A stretch of 64,000 bases of DNA from positions 310,001 through 374,000 of the forward strand of contig NZ_CP118158.1 in assembly GCF_028747785.1 (NCBI RefSeq), in the 5' to 3' direction. The notes under the pieces were generated by a model. The model saw only the letters and a program-made list of their open reading frames with translations. It ran no database searches and was not told the origin of the DNA. The position numbers and the translations under genes are program-made. Of this stretch, positions 55,485 to 64,000 are shown one piece after another; position 1 is the first letter of the stretch; the number at the start of each line of letters is the position of its first letter. This DNA comes from Halosimplex aquaticum (lineage in GTDB: Archaea; Halobacteriota; Halobacteria; Halobacteriales; Haloarculaceae).

Positions 55485-56291
55485 TCAGACCTCGGCGGGG
55501 AGCCCGGCGAGTTCGGCGGCCTCGTCGGCGGAGGCGTCGTCGTGGAGGACGGCGGCGACGGCCCGGGTGATGGCCTCGGGGTCGTCGTGCTGGAAGATGG
55601 AGCGGCCCATCGAGACGCCGGCGGCGCCGGCGTCGACGGCGCCGCGGACCATCGAGAGCGTCTCGCGGTCGGTACCCTTCGAGCCGCCGGCGATGACGAC
55701 GGGAAGCGACGTGGCCTCGACGACGCGCTCGAACGTGTCGGCGGTGCCGCTGTAGGCGGTCTTGACGACGTCGGCGCCGAGCTCCTCGGCGAGGCGGACG
55801 GCGTGGCTCAGGTCCTCGGCGAACAGTTCGGGGTCGTCGTCGCGCACGTCGTGGCCGCGGGCGTAGGCCATCGCGAGCGTGGGCAGGCCGTAGCGCTCGG
55901 CCTCGCTCGTGACCTCGCCGAGTTCGGTGATCTGGTCGGGCTCGTGTTCGCTGCCGACGTTGATGTGGAAGGAGACGGCGTCGGCGCCGGCGCGGATGGC
56001 GTCCTCGACCGTCCCGGTCGTGCGCTTGTCGCTCTCGTCGGGGCCGATCGCGGTCGACCCGTTGAGGTGGACGATGTAGCCCGCGTCGTTCTTGTTCGGG
56101 TGGACACGACCGGCGACGCCGCGCTGCGTGAGGACGGCATCGGCGCCGCCGCGCGTGATGGCGTCGACCGTCGATTCGAGGTCGACGAGGCCTTTCACCG
56201 CTCCGAGCGTGATCCCGTGGTCCATCGGGACGACGAGGTAGCGCCCCCCTGTCCCGATGCGGGCGAGACGCGCGTCTTTCCCTGCAGTCAT
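55485..56291 (-). CDS. aroA': 2-amino-3,7-dideoxy-D-threo-hept-6-ulosonate synthase (AroA', aldolase class I-like)
   Basis: 268 residues from MTAGKDARLARIGTGGRY. VVPMDHGITLGAVKGL and the Schiff-base Lys in ADVVKTAYSGTAD mark the archaeal class I aldolase family. Beside the trp operon, the aromatic-pathway form (AroA' of the archaeal DHQ route) is more likely than a glycolytic aldolase; in other haloarchaea this gene also lies next to trp genes. It joins aspartate semialdehyde to a sugar-derived ketone before dehydroquinate. Confidence 0.88.
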   Translation of the reverse strand: MTAGKDARLARIGTGGRYLVVPMDHGITLGAVKGLVDLESTVDAITRGGADAVLTQRGVAGRVHPNKNDAGYIVHLNGSTAIGPDESDKRTTGTVEDAIRAGADAVSFHINVGSEHEPDQITELGEVTSEAERYGLPTLAMAYARGHDVRDDDPELFAEDLSHAVRLAEELGADVVKTAYSGTADTFERVVEATSLPVVIAGGSKGTDRETLSMVRGAVDAGAAGVSMGRSIFQHDDPEAITRAVAAVLHDDASADEAAELAGLPAEV

Positions 56292-56466
56292 GTTGTGTGA
56301 GGGTGTGGCAAGTACGGTTATTTGCCTTCCGGTTGCGGCCCGGATTGCGCCGGCCGCCGGACCGACCGCGGTGACCGCGACGCGGCGCCTGACCCCCTCG
56401 AACCTGTTTTCGTTCCTGATATTCCGAGAGGCACAGATATAGCGGATAACTCCATCAGTGCAGATA

Positions 56467-57984
56467 ATGAGGGCGGCCGTCTCGGTTTCGATATCACTCC
56501 TCTGCGTCGCGGCCGCGGTCGGGTCGCTCGCGACCGCGGGGGCCGGGGCTCCCCCGGCGGCCGACGACGGGTCGATAGGTTTCCGAGCCGACGCGGCTCC
56601 GCACGTCGACGAATCCGGCGGAGGGACCGCCGAGGCGGCCGGACCGACGACGAACGTCACGGTGCGGCGGACTGACGACGGCACGGTGGAGTACGAGATA
56701 CGCGTGCGTGGTCGGTCCGGGTCGGGTCGGCTCTGGGTCGTCCTCCGCGGTCCGGGGACCCCCGTGTCCTCGCCGGGATTCGAGCGGGTGCCCGGTAGTG
56801 GCGCGGTGCGACTGCTCTCGACGGAACCGCCGGGAAGCGAGGCCGCGTTGACCGTCGCGGTCAGCGCGAGCGCGGCGTCCGCGAACGAAATGGCCGTCGC
56901 GGACGACTGGACGTTCGGCAGGGTCCCGTTCGTCGAGGTCCAGTGGACGCACGACGGGTCGGTCGAGCGCTCGTGGCCGCTGGCCGAGCGACGCGCGCCC
57001 GACGCGGGAGCGCCCGCCCTGCTCGGCGACAGGTACGCCGTCGTCGGGGACTACGAGGTGGCCCGCCGCACGACGCCGAACGGGCGGATCGACCTCGTGG
57101 TTCCGTCCGGGGCGATGGACGGGACGCAGACCGACCGGGTCGCCGACTCGCTCGCGCGGGCGTCCCGTGACCTCGACGTCGGCGACCGCGGCGACGACGT
57201 GCTCGCGTTCGCGGCGCCGTCCTCGGTCCGCTGGGGCGGCGAGTCCGTCCCCGCCCGCGACGAACTCTGGGTCAACGCGGGTTCCCGGCTCGACGACGCC
57301 GAAGCCGTCTGGCTCCACGAGTACGTCCACACCCGCCAGTCGTTCCGCCTCGCCGCGGACATGACGTGGTTCCGCGAGGCCAGCGCCGAGTACTACGCCG
57401 CCGCGCTCGCCCGCGAGCAGGGGCTGATCGACCGGGCGGCGATGGAGCGACACCTCGACGGCGCGCCGTCGACGGCGACGCTCACTGATCCCGATAGCTG
57501 GGGCAGCGACGCGGTCCCGCAGCGGAAGGGCGGGCGTGCGCTCGCCGTCCTCGACCGGCGGATCCGGGAGCGGACCTACGGCCACCGCTCGCTGGAGGAC
57601 GTCTTCCGCCGACTCAACCGGCACGACGGCGTCGTCACCTACGCCGTCTTCGCCCAGACCGTCGCCGAGGTGACAGGCGAACCCGACGACTGGCCCGACC
57701 GCCACGTGAACGGCTCGGCTCCCGTCGCCGACCAGTACGGTTCCGACGCGCACCCGCTCGGCGCCGGATTTCTCGCCGGGCTCGGTCCCGGGGAGACGAC
57801 GGGGCACAGTGTCGACGGTGACGCGTTCGCGGCGCTCCGCGGCGCGGGGGAGGTCTTCTTCGCGATCGCGACCGGGCTGAGCGCCGTCGCCGGGATCCCG
57901 CTGTACGGCGCGCTCCGACAGCGCAAGCGGCGGGAACGGGGCGATCGGGAACAGCCGCTCGACGGGGCGGCGCGCTCGTCCTGA
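56467..57984 (+). CDS. Secreted, membrane-anchored metallopeptidase-like protein
   Basis: 505 residues from MRAAVSVSISLLCVAAAV; a GTG three codons earlier is also possible. A signal peptide, a beta-rich domain to about 200, then the zinc motif HEYVHTRQSF followed by WFREASAEYYAAALA, a gluzincin pattern (HExxH plus a downstream Glu). A C-terminal helix (VFFAIATGLSAVAGIPLYGA) and basic tail anchor it. The catalytic domain resembles M61/M1 peptidases. Substrates unknown. Confidence 0.8.
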   Translation: MRAAVSVSISLLCVAAAVGSLATAGAGAPPAADDGSIGFRADAAPHVDESGGGTAEAAGPTTNVTVRRTDDGTVEYEIRVRGRSGSGRLWVVLRGPGTPVSSPGFERVPGSGAVRLLSTEPPGSEAALTVAVSASAASANEMAVADDWTFGRVPFVEVQWTHDGSVERSWPLAERRAPDAGAPALLGDRYAVVGDYEVARRTTPNGRIDLVVPSGAMDGTQTDRVADSLARASRDLDVGDRGDDVLAFAAPSSVRWGGESVPARDELWVNAGSRLDDAEAVWLHEYVHTRQSFRLAADMTWFREASAEYYAAALAREQGLIDRAAMERHLDGAPSTATLTDPDSWGSDAVPQRKGGRALAVLDRRIRERTYGHRSLEDVFRRLNRHDGVVTYAVFAQTVAEVTGEPDDWPDRHVNGSAPVADQYGSDAHPLGAGFLAGLGPGETTGHSVDGDAFAALRGAGEVFFAIATGLSAVAGIPLYGALRQRKRRERGDREQPLDGAARSS

Positions 57985-58009
57985 AACGACGGAAAAGAGT
58001 TCGGGCCGC

Positions 58010-58858
58010 TCAGTCGGACTGCTCGGCCGCTCGCGCCTCGGCGCCGGCCAGCGCGCCCTCCTTCAGTTCGCGTGCCTTCGACTCCAGGCGCTGGGCCGTC
58101 TCGGCGAACGGCTGGTCGACGTCGGGGTCGGCGCCATCGGCGATGATGTCCACCAGCGCGGAGCCGACGATGATCCCGTCGGCGCCCGCCGAGACGATGC
58201 GCTCGGCGTGCTCGCCGGTCTTGATGCCGAACCCGACGGCCTTGGGCACGTCCCAGTCGTCGACGCGTGCCAGCGACTCCTCGGTCTGGTCGGAGACGTC
58301 TTCCCGGGCGCCGGTCACGCCCAGGCGGGCCTGCACGTAGACGTACCCCGAGACGTGCTCGCGCATCTGGTCGAGGCGCTCGCCCCTCGTCGTCGGCGCG
58401 ATGATGAACACCAGGTCGAGACCGAACTCGTCGCAGGCCTCCCGCAGCGGCCCGGCCTCCTCGGCGGGCAGGTCGACGACGACGAACCCCTCGATGCCGA
58501 CCTCCGCGGCCCGCTCGGCGAACGCCCGCGGCCCGCGTTCGCCGGTCTCGGGGTGGGTGTACTGGGCGACGAGGTTGTAGTAGGTCATACAGACCAGCGG
58601 CACGTCAACGTCCAGGTCCTCGACGAACTCGAAGTACCGCTCGGGGGTCATCCCCGCTTCGAGCGATCGGACGACCGCCTCCTGGATCGTCGACCCCTCC
58701 GCGATGGGTTCCGAGAACGGCAGCCCGAGTTCGATCACGTCGGCGCCGCCCCGTTCGAGGGCCTCGACGTACTCCAGGGACTCCTCGTAGGTCGGGTCGC
58801 CCGCGGCGACGTACGGGATGAATGCGGGCTCGTCGGCGAAGACCCGTTCGAGAGCCAT
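58010..58858 (-). CDS. trpA: Tryptophan synthase alpha chain
   Basis: 282 residues. The TIM-barrel start [19 protein letters not shown] and the active-site stretch [19 protein letters not shown] are clear. Glu43 matches the catalytic Glu49 of the Salmonella enzyme. The position of Asp60 is Glu54 here. It releases indole from indole-3-glycerol phosphate for TrpB. The ATG overlaps the trpB stop by one base (58858). Confidence 0.96.
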   Translation of the reverse strand: MALERVFADEPAFIPYVAAGDPTYEESLEYVEALERGGADVIELGLPFSEPIAEGSTIQEAVVRSLEAGMTPERYFEFVEDLDVDVPLVCMTYYNLVAQYTHPETGERGPRAFAERAAEVGIEGFVVVDLPAEEAGPLREACDEFGLDLVFIIAPTTRGERLDQMREHVSGYVYVQARLGVTGAREDVSDQTEESLARVDDWDVPKAVGFGIKTGEHAERIVSAGADGIIVGSALVDIIADGADPDVDQPFAETAQRLESKARELKEGALAGAEARAAEQSD

Positions 58859-60117
58859 CAGATGTCACCCCCGTTCCCCGCGGCCTCGCGCAGGACCGAC
58901 ATGTCCGGCGCCAGGTCGAGGTCGCGTTTCTCCGTCTCCTCCAGCACCGTCTCCAGGTCCTTGTCGCCGCGGCCGGAGACGTTCACGACGACGAGGTCGC
59001 CGAGTTCGTCGTGGTGTTCTTCGAGGTAGCCCAGCGCGTGGGAGGACTCCAGCGCCGGGATGATTCCCTCGTCCTGCGAGAGCCGGTGGAAGGCTTCGAG
59101 CGCGCTGTCGTCGTCGACGTTGACCGCCTCGACGCGGCCCTCGTCGACGAGGTGCGCGAGTTCGGGACCGACGCCCGCGTAGTCCAGTCCCGCCGACACC
59201 GAGTGGGACTCCATGATCTGGCCGTGGGAGTCCTGCAGGAGCTTCGTCCGCGCGCCGTGGAGGACGCCCTCCTCGCCGGTCGACAGCGAGGCGGAGTTGG
59301 GCGCGACGCCCTCCTCCTCGTCGACCTCCAGCGAAGACCCGCCCGCCTCGACGGCGTAGAGGGCCACGTCCTCGTCGTCGACGAAGTGGTGGAACGCGCC
59401 CATGGTGTTCGACCCGCCGCCCGCGCAGGCCACCACCGCGTCGGGCAACCGTCCTGCCTTCTCCTGAACCTGCTCGCGGGCCTCCTCGCTGATGACGGCC
59501 TGGAAGTCCCGGACCATCCGCGGGAAGGGGGCGGGGCCGACGACCGACCCGATGACGTAGTGGGTGTTCTCGACCGTGGTCGCCCAGTCGCGCATCGTCT
59601 CGGAGATGGCCTCCTTGAGCGTCCCGCGGCCCGTGGTGACGGGGTTGACCTCCGCCCCGTTGATCTTCATCCGGAAGACGTTCGGGCGCTGGCGGCGGAT
59701 GTCGGTCTCGCCCATGTAGATCTCGCAGGGCATGTCGAGATGGGCCGCGGCCATCGCCGTCGCGGTGCCGTGCTGGCCGGCGCCCGTCTCGGCGACGATC
59801 CGCTCTTTGCCCATGTACTTCGCCAGCAGGACCTGCCCGAGCGCGTTGTTGAGTTTGTGCGCGCCGCCGTGGAGCAGGTCCTCCCGTTTGAGGTAGACCT
59901 CGGTGTCGTAGCGCGCCGAGAGCGACTCCGCGTGCTGGAGCGGGAGCGGCCGACCGCCGAAATCGGCCAGCCGCCGCTCGAACTCGTCCATGAAGCCGTC
60001 CTCGTTGTCGAGGACGTAGCGCTCGTAGGCGTCGCTGAGCTCCTCGATGGCCGGCATCAGCGACTCCGGCACGAACTGTCCGCCGTACTCGCCGAACTTC
60101 GCGTCGTCCGTACTCAT
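58858..60117 (-). CDS. trpB: Tryptophan synthase beta chain
   Basis: 419 residues from [19 protein letters not shown]. The PLP Lys is in [24 protein letters not shown] and [12 protein letters not shown] bind substrate and PLP phosphate. It is the TrpB1 type that pairs with TrpA. A longer frame upstream overlaps trpC and was rejected. Part of trpC-trpB-trpA. Confidence 0.96.
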   Translation of the reverse strand: MSTDDAKFGEYGGQFVPESLMPAIEELSDAYERYVLDNEDGFMDEFERRLADFGGRPLPLQHAESLSARYDTEVYLKREDLLHGGAHKLNNALGQVLLAKYMGKERIVAETGAGQHGTATAMAAAHLDMPCEIYMGETDIRRQRPNVFRMKINGAEVNPVTTGRGTLKEAISETMRDWATTVENTHYVIGSVVGPAPFPRMVRDFQAVISEEAREQVQEKAGRLPDAVVACAGGGSNTMGAFHHFVDDEDVALYAVEAGGSSLEVDEEEGVAPNSASLSTGEEGVLHGARTKLLQDSHGQIMESHSVSAGLDYAGVGPELAHLVDEGRVEAVNVDDDSALEAFHRLSQDEGIIPALESSHALGYLEEHHDELGDLVVVNVSGRGDKDLETVLEETEKRDLDLAPDMSVLREAAGNGGDI

Positions 60118-60130
60118 TGGTGTGTCTCCG

Positions 60131-60985
60131 TCATTCGTCGTCTTCCCGTGTGACTGCGTCTCCCGTCGGCTCGTCCGTCGGGTGGTCGGCCACCTCCGCG
60201 TCCGCGCCCGCCGTCGCGAAACGGCGGGTGTTCGATTCCACGTCACCGCCGCCAGCGGCGTCCATGATCGCCGAACCGATCAGGAGCGCGTCGGCGCCCG
60301 CCCCGCGCATGCGCACCGCGTCGTTCCTCGTCGTTATGCCGCTCTCCGCAATGAGGGTGACGTTTTCCGGTACTTCGGGGGCCACGTCCTCGAACGTCTC
60401 CAGGTCGACCTCCAGCTCGGCGAGGTCGCGGTTGTTCACGCCGACGATCTCGGCGCCCGCGTCGAGCGCGCGCTCGACTTCCGCGGCGGTGTGGGTCTCG
60501 ACGAGTACTTGGAACCCGCGGTCGCGCGCCGCCTCCAGCAGGGTCGCCAGGTCGTCCGTCCCCTCCTCGTCGAGGAACCGGACGATCAGGAGGACGACGT
60601 CCGCCTCCACGGCGTCGAGTTGCGCCTCGCGGACGACGAAGTCCTTGCGCAGGACCGGCACGTCCACGGCCGCGCGGACTCGTTCCAGCGCGTCTGTCGA
60701 CCCGCCGAAGTGCTCGGGCTCGGTCAGCACCGAGAGGGCCGTCGCCCCGCCGGCGACCATCGACTCCGCGAGTTCGACCGGGTCGTCGTCGCGCTCGCCC
60801 TCGGTCGTCGGACTCGTCGGCTTGACCTCCGCGATCACCGGGACGCGACCGTCGGCCTCCGCGCGCTCGACGGCCGCCGGGAGCGAGCGGGCGTCGACCG
60901 TCACGCGCTCGCCGCCGCCCGAGCGCTCGCGGGCCGCGTCCAGTATCGACCGCACCTTCGGTGCGATCTCGTCACCAGTACTCAT
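60131..60985 (-). CDS. trpC: Indole-3-glycerol-phosphate synthase
   Basis: 284 residues. [31 protein letters not shown] and [17 protein letters not shown] are the catalytic and phosphate-binding segments of the family. It converts CdRP to indole-3-glycerol phosphate. It leads the operon; trpB starts 13 bases after its stop. An inverted repeat lies before its start. Confidence 0.95.
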   Translation of the reverse strand: MSTGDEIAPKVRSILDAARERSGGGERVTVDARSLPAAVERAEADGRVPVIAEVKPTSPTTEGERDDDPVELAESMVAGGATALSVLTEPEHFGGSTDALERVRAAVDVPVLRKDFVVREAQLDAVEADVVLLIVRFLDEEGTDDLATLLEAARDRGFQVLVETHTAAEVERALDAGAEIVGVNNRDLAELEVDLETFEDVAPEVPENVTLIAESGITTRNDAVRMRGAGADALLIGSAIMDAAGGGDVESNTRRFATAGADAEVADHPTDEPTGDAVTREDDE

Positions 60986-60987
60986 TA

Positions 60988-61018
60988 CTGTCCACTAACG
61001 GACAGAGTTGTACATAAG
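60988..61018 (-). promoter_or_regulatory. trpC promoter with operator-like inverted repeat
   Basis: A TATA-like cttatgta (minus strand, 61011-61018) lies about 29 bases before the ATG. Between it and the start, ctgtcc and ggacag form a 6-bp inverted repeat with a 6-base spacer (60988-61005), directly over the expected transcription start. A repressor bound there would block initiation. Inferred. Confidence 0.5.
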
Positions 61019-61116
61019 GTTTGCGTCACGGGCCGGTGACGGCAGTCGATTCGGGCCCGCGGGCGGGGCCGCCGCCGAGCCGAACGCTCAAAAGGGGCGG
61101 CGTCGTGGCCACCGGT

Positions 61117-61575
61117 ATGAGCCTGTTGGCCGACGAACTCGCCGGCGTGGTCGACCTGTTCGGGGGGTTGACCCGCGAGGAGCTCCACCACGCGCTCGAA
61201 GAGCTGGCGTTCAAGCGCGGCGAGGAGCCCGACAGCGACGCCGTCGCGGCCGCGATCGAGGAGACGGTCGAGAGCTATCACATCGTCCCCGTCGACCACG
61301 AAGGCGAGACGCTACTGGTCGCCGGGCCGGTCGCGTTCCCGACGCTCCCCGAACACGCCGAGGACCTCCCGCACATCCTGGACGTCGAGGAACGGACGGT
61401 CGAGCGCGAGGCGGTCGCCGCCGCGGTGCGCGAGCGGCTCGAAGTAGAGACCGAGGCCGTCGCGGCGGGGGCGAACAGCGACCGCGCCGACGCGCTCGTC
61501 GACGTCTGTTACGACCTCGAGACGTGGGCCGCCGTCGACACCTCCGGCCTCCGCGCGCGCCTCGACGCCGTCTGA
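61117..61575 (+). CDS. Conserved haloarchaeal protein, unknown function
   Basis: 152 residues from MSLLADELAGVVDLFGGLTR; the upstream frame is non-acidic. Mostly helical, with a short strand pair (YHIVPVDHEGETLLVAGPVA). The pattern DLFGGLTREELHHALEELAFK is, I believe, that of a DUF7109-type haloarchaeal family, from memory. It is divergent from trpC and 54 bases ahead of the Nudix gene. Confidence 0.7.
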   Translation: MSLLADELAGVVDLFGGLTREELHHALEELAFKRGEEPDSDAVAAAIEETVESYHIVPVDHEGETLLVAGPVAFPTLPEHAEDLPHILDVEERTVEREAVAAAVRERLEVETEAVAAGANSDRADALVDVCYDLETWAAVDTSGLRARLDAV

Positions 61576-61629
61576 GGTGCCTACGAGGGTATCCCGTCAG
61601 TTAAGACCACCCGTCCCATTCGTTGGCGT

Positions 61630-62268
61630 ATGGACCTGTCGCGGGTGCGCGAACGCGACCCCGTCGAACTCGCCGGGGACGGGTCGCGGGCCGCGGGAAG
61701 CGACCGGCTCACCGGCGAGGAGCGCGAGGCCGCGGTCATCGCGCCGATCGTCGCCCGCGACGGCGAGGACCACGTGCTGTTCACGAAGCGCGCGGACCAC
61801 CTCACCGACCACCCCGGACAGATGAGTTTCCCCGGGGGCGGCCGCGAACCGGTCGACGACGACCTGCTCGCGACCGCGCTCCGCGAGGCCGACGAGGAGA
61901 TCGGCCTCGGGCCCGAGGAGGTCGACGTCGTGGGCCGACTCGACGACATCCGGACGATCACGGACTACGTGGTCCGCCCGTTCGTCGCCCGCGTCGCCGA
62001 CCGCGAGTACCGACCCGCCGACGAGGAAGTCGCCGAGGTGGCCGTCCTCCCGGTCGACGGGCTCACCGATCTGGACAACTACGAGAGCGAGCGCCGCGAC
62101 CACCCCCACTACGGCGAGATCCGCCTGCACTTCTTCCACGTCGACGGCTACACCGTCTGGGGCGCCACCGCGAACATGCTCGTCCAGCTCCTGGAGTTGA
62201 CCACCGACTGGGAGCTCCCGCCGGAGCCGGACCACGCGGTCGACGCAGACGCCGACCTCCCGGGCTGA
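61630..62268 (+). CDS. Nudix hydrolase, CoA pyrophosphatase-like
   Basis: 212 residues. The Nudix box is GGGREPVDDDLLATALREAD followed by EEIGL. Before it, the CoA-type motif LFTKRADHLTDHPGQMSFPGG points to the NudL/CoA pyrophosphatase group. The product would be AMP and phosphopantetheine from CoA if correct. Probably co-transcribed with the preceding gene. Confidence 0.9.
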   Translation: MDLSRVRERDPVELAGDGSRAAGSDRLTGEEREAAVIAPIVARDGEDHVLFTKRADHLTDHPGQMSFPGGGREPVDDDLLATALREADEEIGLGPEEVDVVGRLDDIRTITDYVVRPFVARVADREYRPADEEVAEVAVLPVDGLTDLDNYESERRDHPHYGEIRLHFFHVDGYTVWGATANMLVQLLELTTDWELPPEPDHAVDADADLPG

Positions 62269-62356
62269 GCTGAGAGCGTTCAGACCTGTCTCCCTGCTGA
62301 TCTGGGACGAGATCCGTGCACACGACGTGCATTTTAGCCCGGACTGAGAATCAAAG

Positions 62357-62384
62357 CTATTATCATTCTTTAGGCTAGCCTAAA
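62357..62384 (+). promoter_or_regulatory. Promoter with iron-box-like palindrome
   Basis: ctattat at 62357-62363 is a TATA element about 29 bases before the ATG. At 62369-62384, tttaggctagcctaaa is a perfect 16-bp palindrome whose arms (ttagg / cctaa) match the DtxR/IdeR iron-box style. It lies between TATA and the start codon, where a metal-bound repressor would stop transcription. Confidence 0.75.
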
Positions 62385-62389
62385 ACCTC

Positions 62390-63670
62390 ATGGGAGACGA
62401 TGGCAGCGGTCACGACGCACCGACGCGGCGCGAATACATGAAATACGGGACCGCGGTCATAGGCGGCGGCCTGATCGCAGGCTGTTCGAGTGGCCGGAGC
62501 GGATCGACCCCGGTTTCGACCGACGGTGAGACGGCGGAGACGACCGGAACGGAGACGACGACCGACACGAAGAGGACGACCGACACGGAGACGACGATGG
62601 GGACCAACACAGTCGGGGACAGATCGTATTCGGTGACGATGGCTCCGATGGGCACGGTCACGTTCGACAGCGTTCCGCAGAACGTGTTGGCCAGTTCAAC
62701 GGCCAACATCGATATCGCGGCGGCGCTCGGTCACGGCACTGCAGTAAAATCGACGTCACGTCCGTCGTCGTCAATTCCCTCGCTGGAGTTCTATTACTCC
62801 AGGCTTGACACCTCGAATGACTGGATTGAGTTCCAGGACGCGGGTAATTTCAGCAAAGAGACACTGTACGAACTGGACAGCGACGTTCACTTCCTCGACC
62901 CGGCGTACGTCAATTCGCTTGACGGGTGGAGTAGATCCGACATCGAGGAGGTCAAGGGGAACGTCGGACCGTTTTTCGGGAATATGTACAGTCGGAAGCA
63001 CCGTGAACCGCCCGAATCCTGGCGTGACTCCTATCAGTACTACACGCTCTGGGAGCTAACCGAGAAGTACGCCGAGGTGTTGCAGGAACGAGAGCGATTC
63101 GAACAGTTAAACGGAGTCAAAGAGAGGCTTCTGAGCTACATCCAATCGAATCTCCCGGCACCGAACGACCGGCCCACAGTCGGCATGGTGTATCCCCGGC
63201 TGTCGGAAGACGCGTTCTACGTCCACAGACTCAACCAGCCGGGGTATTTCTTCGCACACACTCGCCCACTGGACGCCGTCGACGTCTTCGCGGACATCGA
63301 GACGGGCGAGTACGGTGGCAAACTCATCGATTACGAGGCGATGATCGAGGCAGACCCGGACGTCATCATCATGAACCACGGGATCTCGGCGTACTACGAC
63401 GTCCCTGACGCGAAACAGTCCATCCGTGATCACAGTGTGGGATCCGAATTGACCGCCGTTCAGAACGACCGTCTCTATGCGTCTGGTAACCCACGGCAGG
63501 GCCCGCTGATGAACCTCTTCCAGCTGGAGATGGCCGCCAAGCAGTTCTATCCGGAGCGGTTCGGAGAATGGCCCGGGTACTCCGCCGATGAGCCGTATCC
63601 GGAGATTCCCGAGGACGAGCAACTGTTCGACCGCCAGCGGGTAGCAGACATCATCAGCGGGGACTTCTAG
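62390..63670 (+). CDS. Iron-siderophore-type ABC substrate-binding lipoprotein
   Basis: 426 residues. A Tat-type signal (TRREYMKYGTAVIGGGL) ends in lipobox IAGC. A Thr-rich linker follows, then a FecB/PeriBP class III fold: FDSVPQNVLASSTANIDIA, GTAVKSTSRP and the second lobe (PDVIIMNHGISAYYDV, VQNDRLYASGN). It would deliver ferric siderophores or a related metal complex to a permease not seen here. The upstream palindrome supports iron control. Confidence 0.85.
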   Translation: MGDDGSGHDAPTRREYMKYGTAVIGGGLIAGCSSGRSGSTPVSTDGETAETTGTETTTDTKRTTDTETTMGTNTVGDRSYSVTMAPMGTVTFDSVPQNVLASSTANIDIAAALGHGTAVKSTSRPSSSIPSLEFYYSRLDTSNDWIEFQDAGNFSKETLYELDSDVHFLDPAYVNSLDGWSRSDIEEVKGNVGPFFGNMYSRKHREPPESWRDSYQYYTLWELTEKYAEVLQERERFEQLNGVKERLLSYIQSNLPAPNDRPTVGMVYPRLSEDAFYVHRLNQPGYFFAHTRPLDAVDVFADIETGEYGGKLIDYEAMIEADPDVIIMNHGISAYYDVPDAKQSIRDHSVGSELTAVQNDRLYASGNPRQGPLMNLFQLEMAAKQFYPERFGEWPGYSADEPYPEIPEDEQLFDRQRVADIISGDF

Positions 63671-63757
63671 TCGAGGAACAGCCGACACGCACGTTCATCC
63701 GATCGCGGTCGGCCGAGTGGAGACAATCTTCAAGAGTCGACCGCCCGGACAGGGAGT

Positions 63758-64000
63758 ATGAACGACGAGGCAGGCATCTTCGCGAGCGAGTCGGAGTTTC
63801 TCGACCGCTACGTCCAGTTCGGCGCCGCGCAGGGGCGCGTGCTCTCGGTGACGTTCCCGGCGTCGCCCGACGACGAGGCCGCGTCCGACCACGAGCTGTT
63901 GGACCGGATCGAGGACTACCTCTCCGGCGTCGAGGACGACTTCGCGGACGTGACCGTCGCGCTGACGGTCCCGACCGACCAGCGCGGCGTCCTGGAGGCC
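63758..64000 (+). CDS. MGMT-family (O6-alkylguanine-DNA alkyltransferase-like) protein, 3' end outside the window
   Basis: 81 codons from MNDEAGIFASESEFLDRYVQ, open to the window edge. FGAAQGRVLSVTFP and LLDRIEDYLSGVEDDF match, from memory, the N-terminal part of haloarchaeal MGMT-family proteins. The catalytic PCHR-type motif would lie beyond the edge, so activity cannot be judged. Confidence 0.65.
   Translation, partial: MNDEAGIFASESEFLDRYVQFGAAQGRVLSVTFPASPDDEAASDHELLDRIEDYLSGVEDDFADVTVALTVPTDQRGVLEA

Noticed and set aside
58822-60153. 443-residue rightward frame opposite trpB
   Set aside because: Arg/Val-rich shadow of trpB; the minus strand has clear TrpB motifs.

Overview
The window is high-GC DNA from a halophilic archaeon (class Halobacteria). 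The evidence is acidic, Asp/Glu-rich proteins, archaeal-type ProS, a class I aldolase-like AroA', haloarchaea-only small families (DUF5786-type, DUF7504-type, short CxxC proteins), a PGF-CTERM surface protein, and TATA boxes about 26-29 bp before start codons, which implies leaderless transcripts. The genus cannot be told from the sequence alone. No rRNA, tRNA or CRISPR array was seen.

Region 1 (1-4.7 kb) holds the end of a PAS/GAF histidine kinase, a PadR regulator, an MFS exporter, a TrkA-like RCK protein and a CBS-pair protein. Region 2 (about 4.7-21.1 kb) looks accessory. It has loose gene packing, many small zinc-ribbon proteins, unknown proteins and broken genes: a decayed copy of a HicB-like gene, a frameshifted PIN-domain (VapC-like) gene, a truncated VTT/DedA gene, an intein-like homing endonuclease remnant, and a large HerA/VirD4-class plasmid ATPase interrupted by one in-frame TAA. 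It ends in an IS element with 15-bp terminal inverted repeats that cuts off a lipoprotein gene.

Region 3 (21.1-36.4 kb) is tighter: two paralogous lipoproteins around an orphan 2-oxoacid dehydrogenase E1 alpha, proS, a QueC-like PP-loop protein, a YihY membrane protein, an arylsulfotransferase-like beta-propeller protein, a mucin-like surface protein, a three-gene ABC-2 transporter operon and an Nmad3-like protein. Region 4 (36.4-64 kb) is mostly metabolic core: the lysine operon dapA-dapB-dapD, ammonium assimilation (gdhB then gltB), ileS, a GNAT protein, a PfkB-type kinase, a short-chain dehydrogenase, an HAD hydrolase, the aromatic pathway entry enzyme AroA', a secreted metallopeptidase-like protein, and the trpC-trpB-trpA operon. 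It ends with a Nudix hydrolase, an iron-siderophore-type binding lipoprotein and the start of an MGMT-family protein.

Regulation can be read at several places. A 16-bp palindrome resembling DtxR/IdeR iron boxes lies between the TATA element and the start codon of the siderophore-binding lipoprotein. A 6-bp inverted repeat lies in the same position before trpC. gdhB and the HicB-like gene also have well-placed TATA elements. Four-base start/stop overlaps show translational coupling in dapA-dapB, trpB-trpA and the ABC transporter operon.
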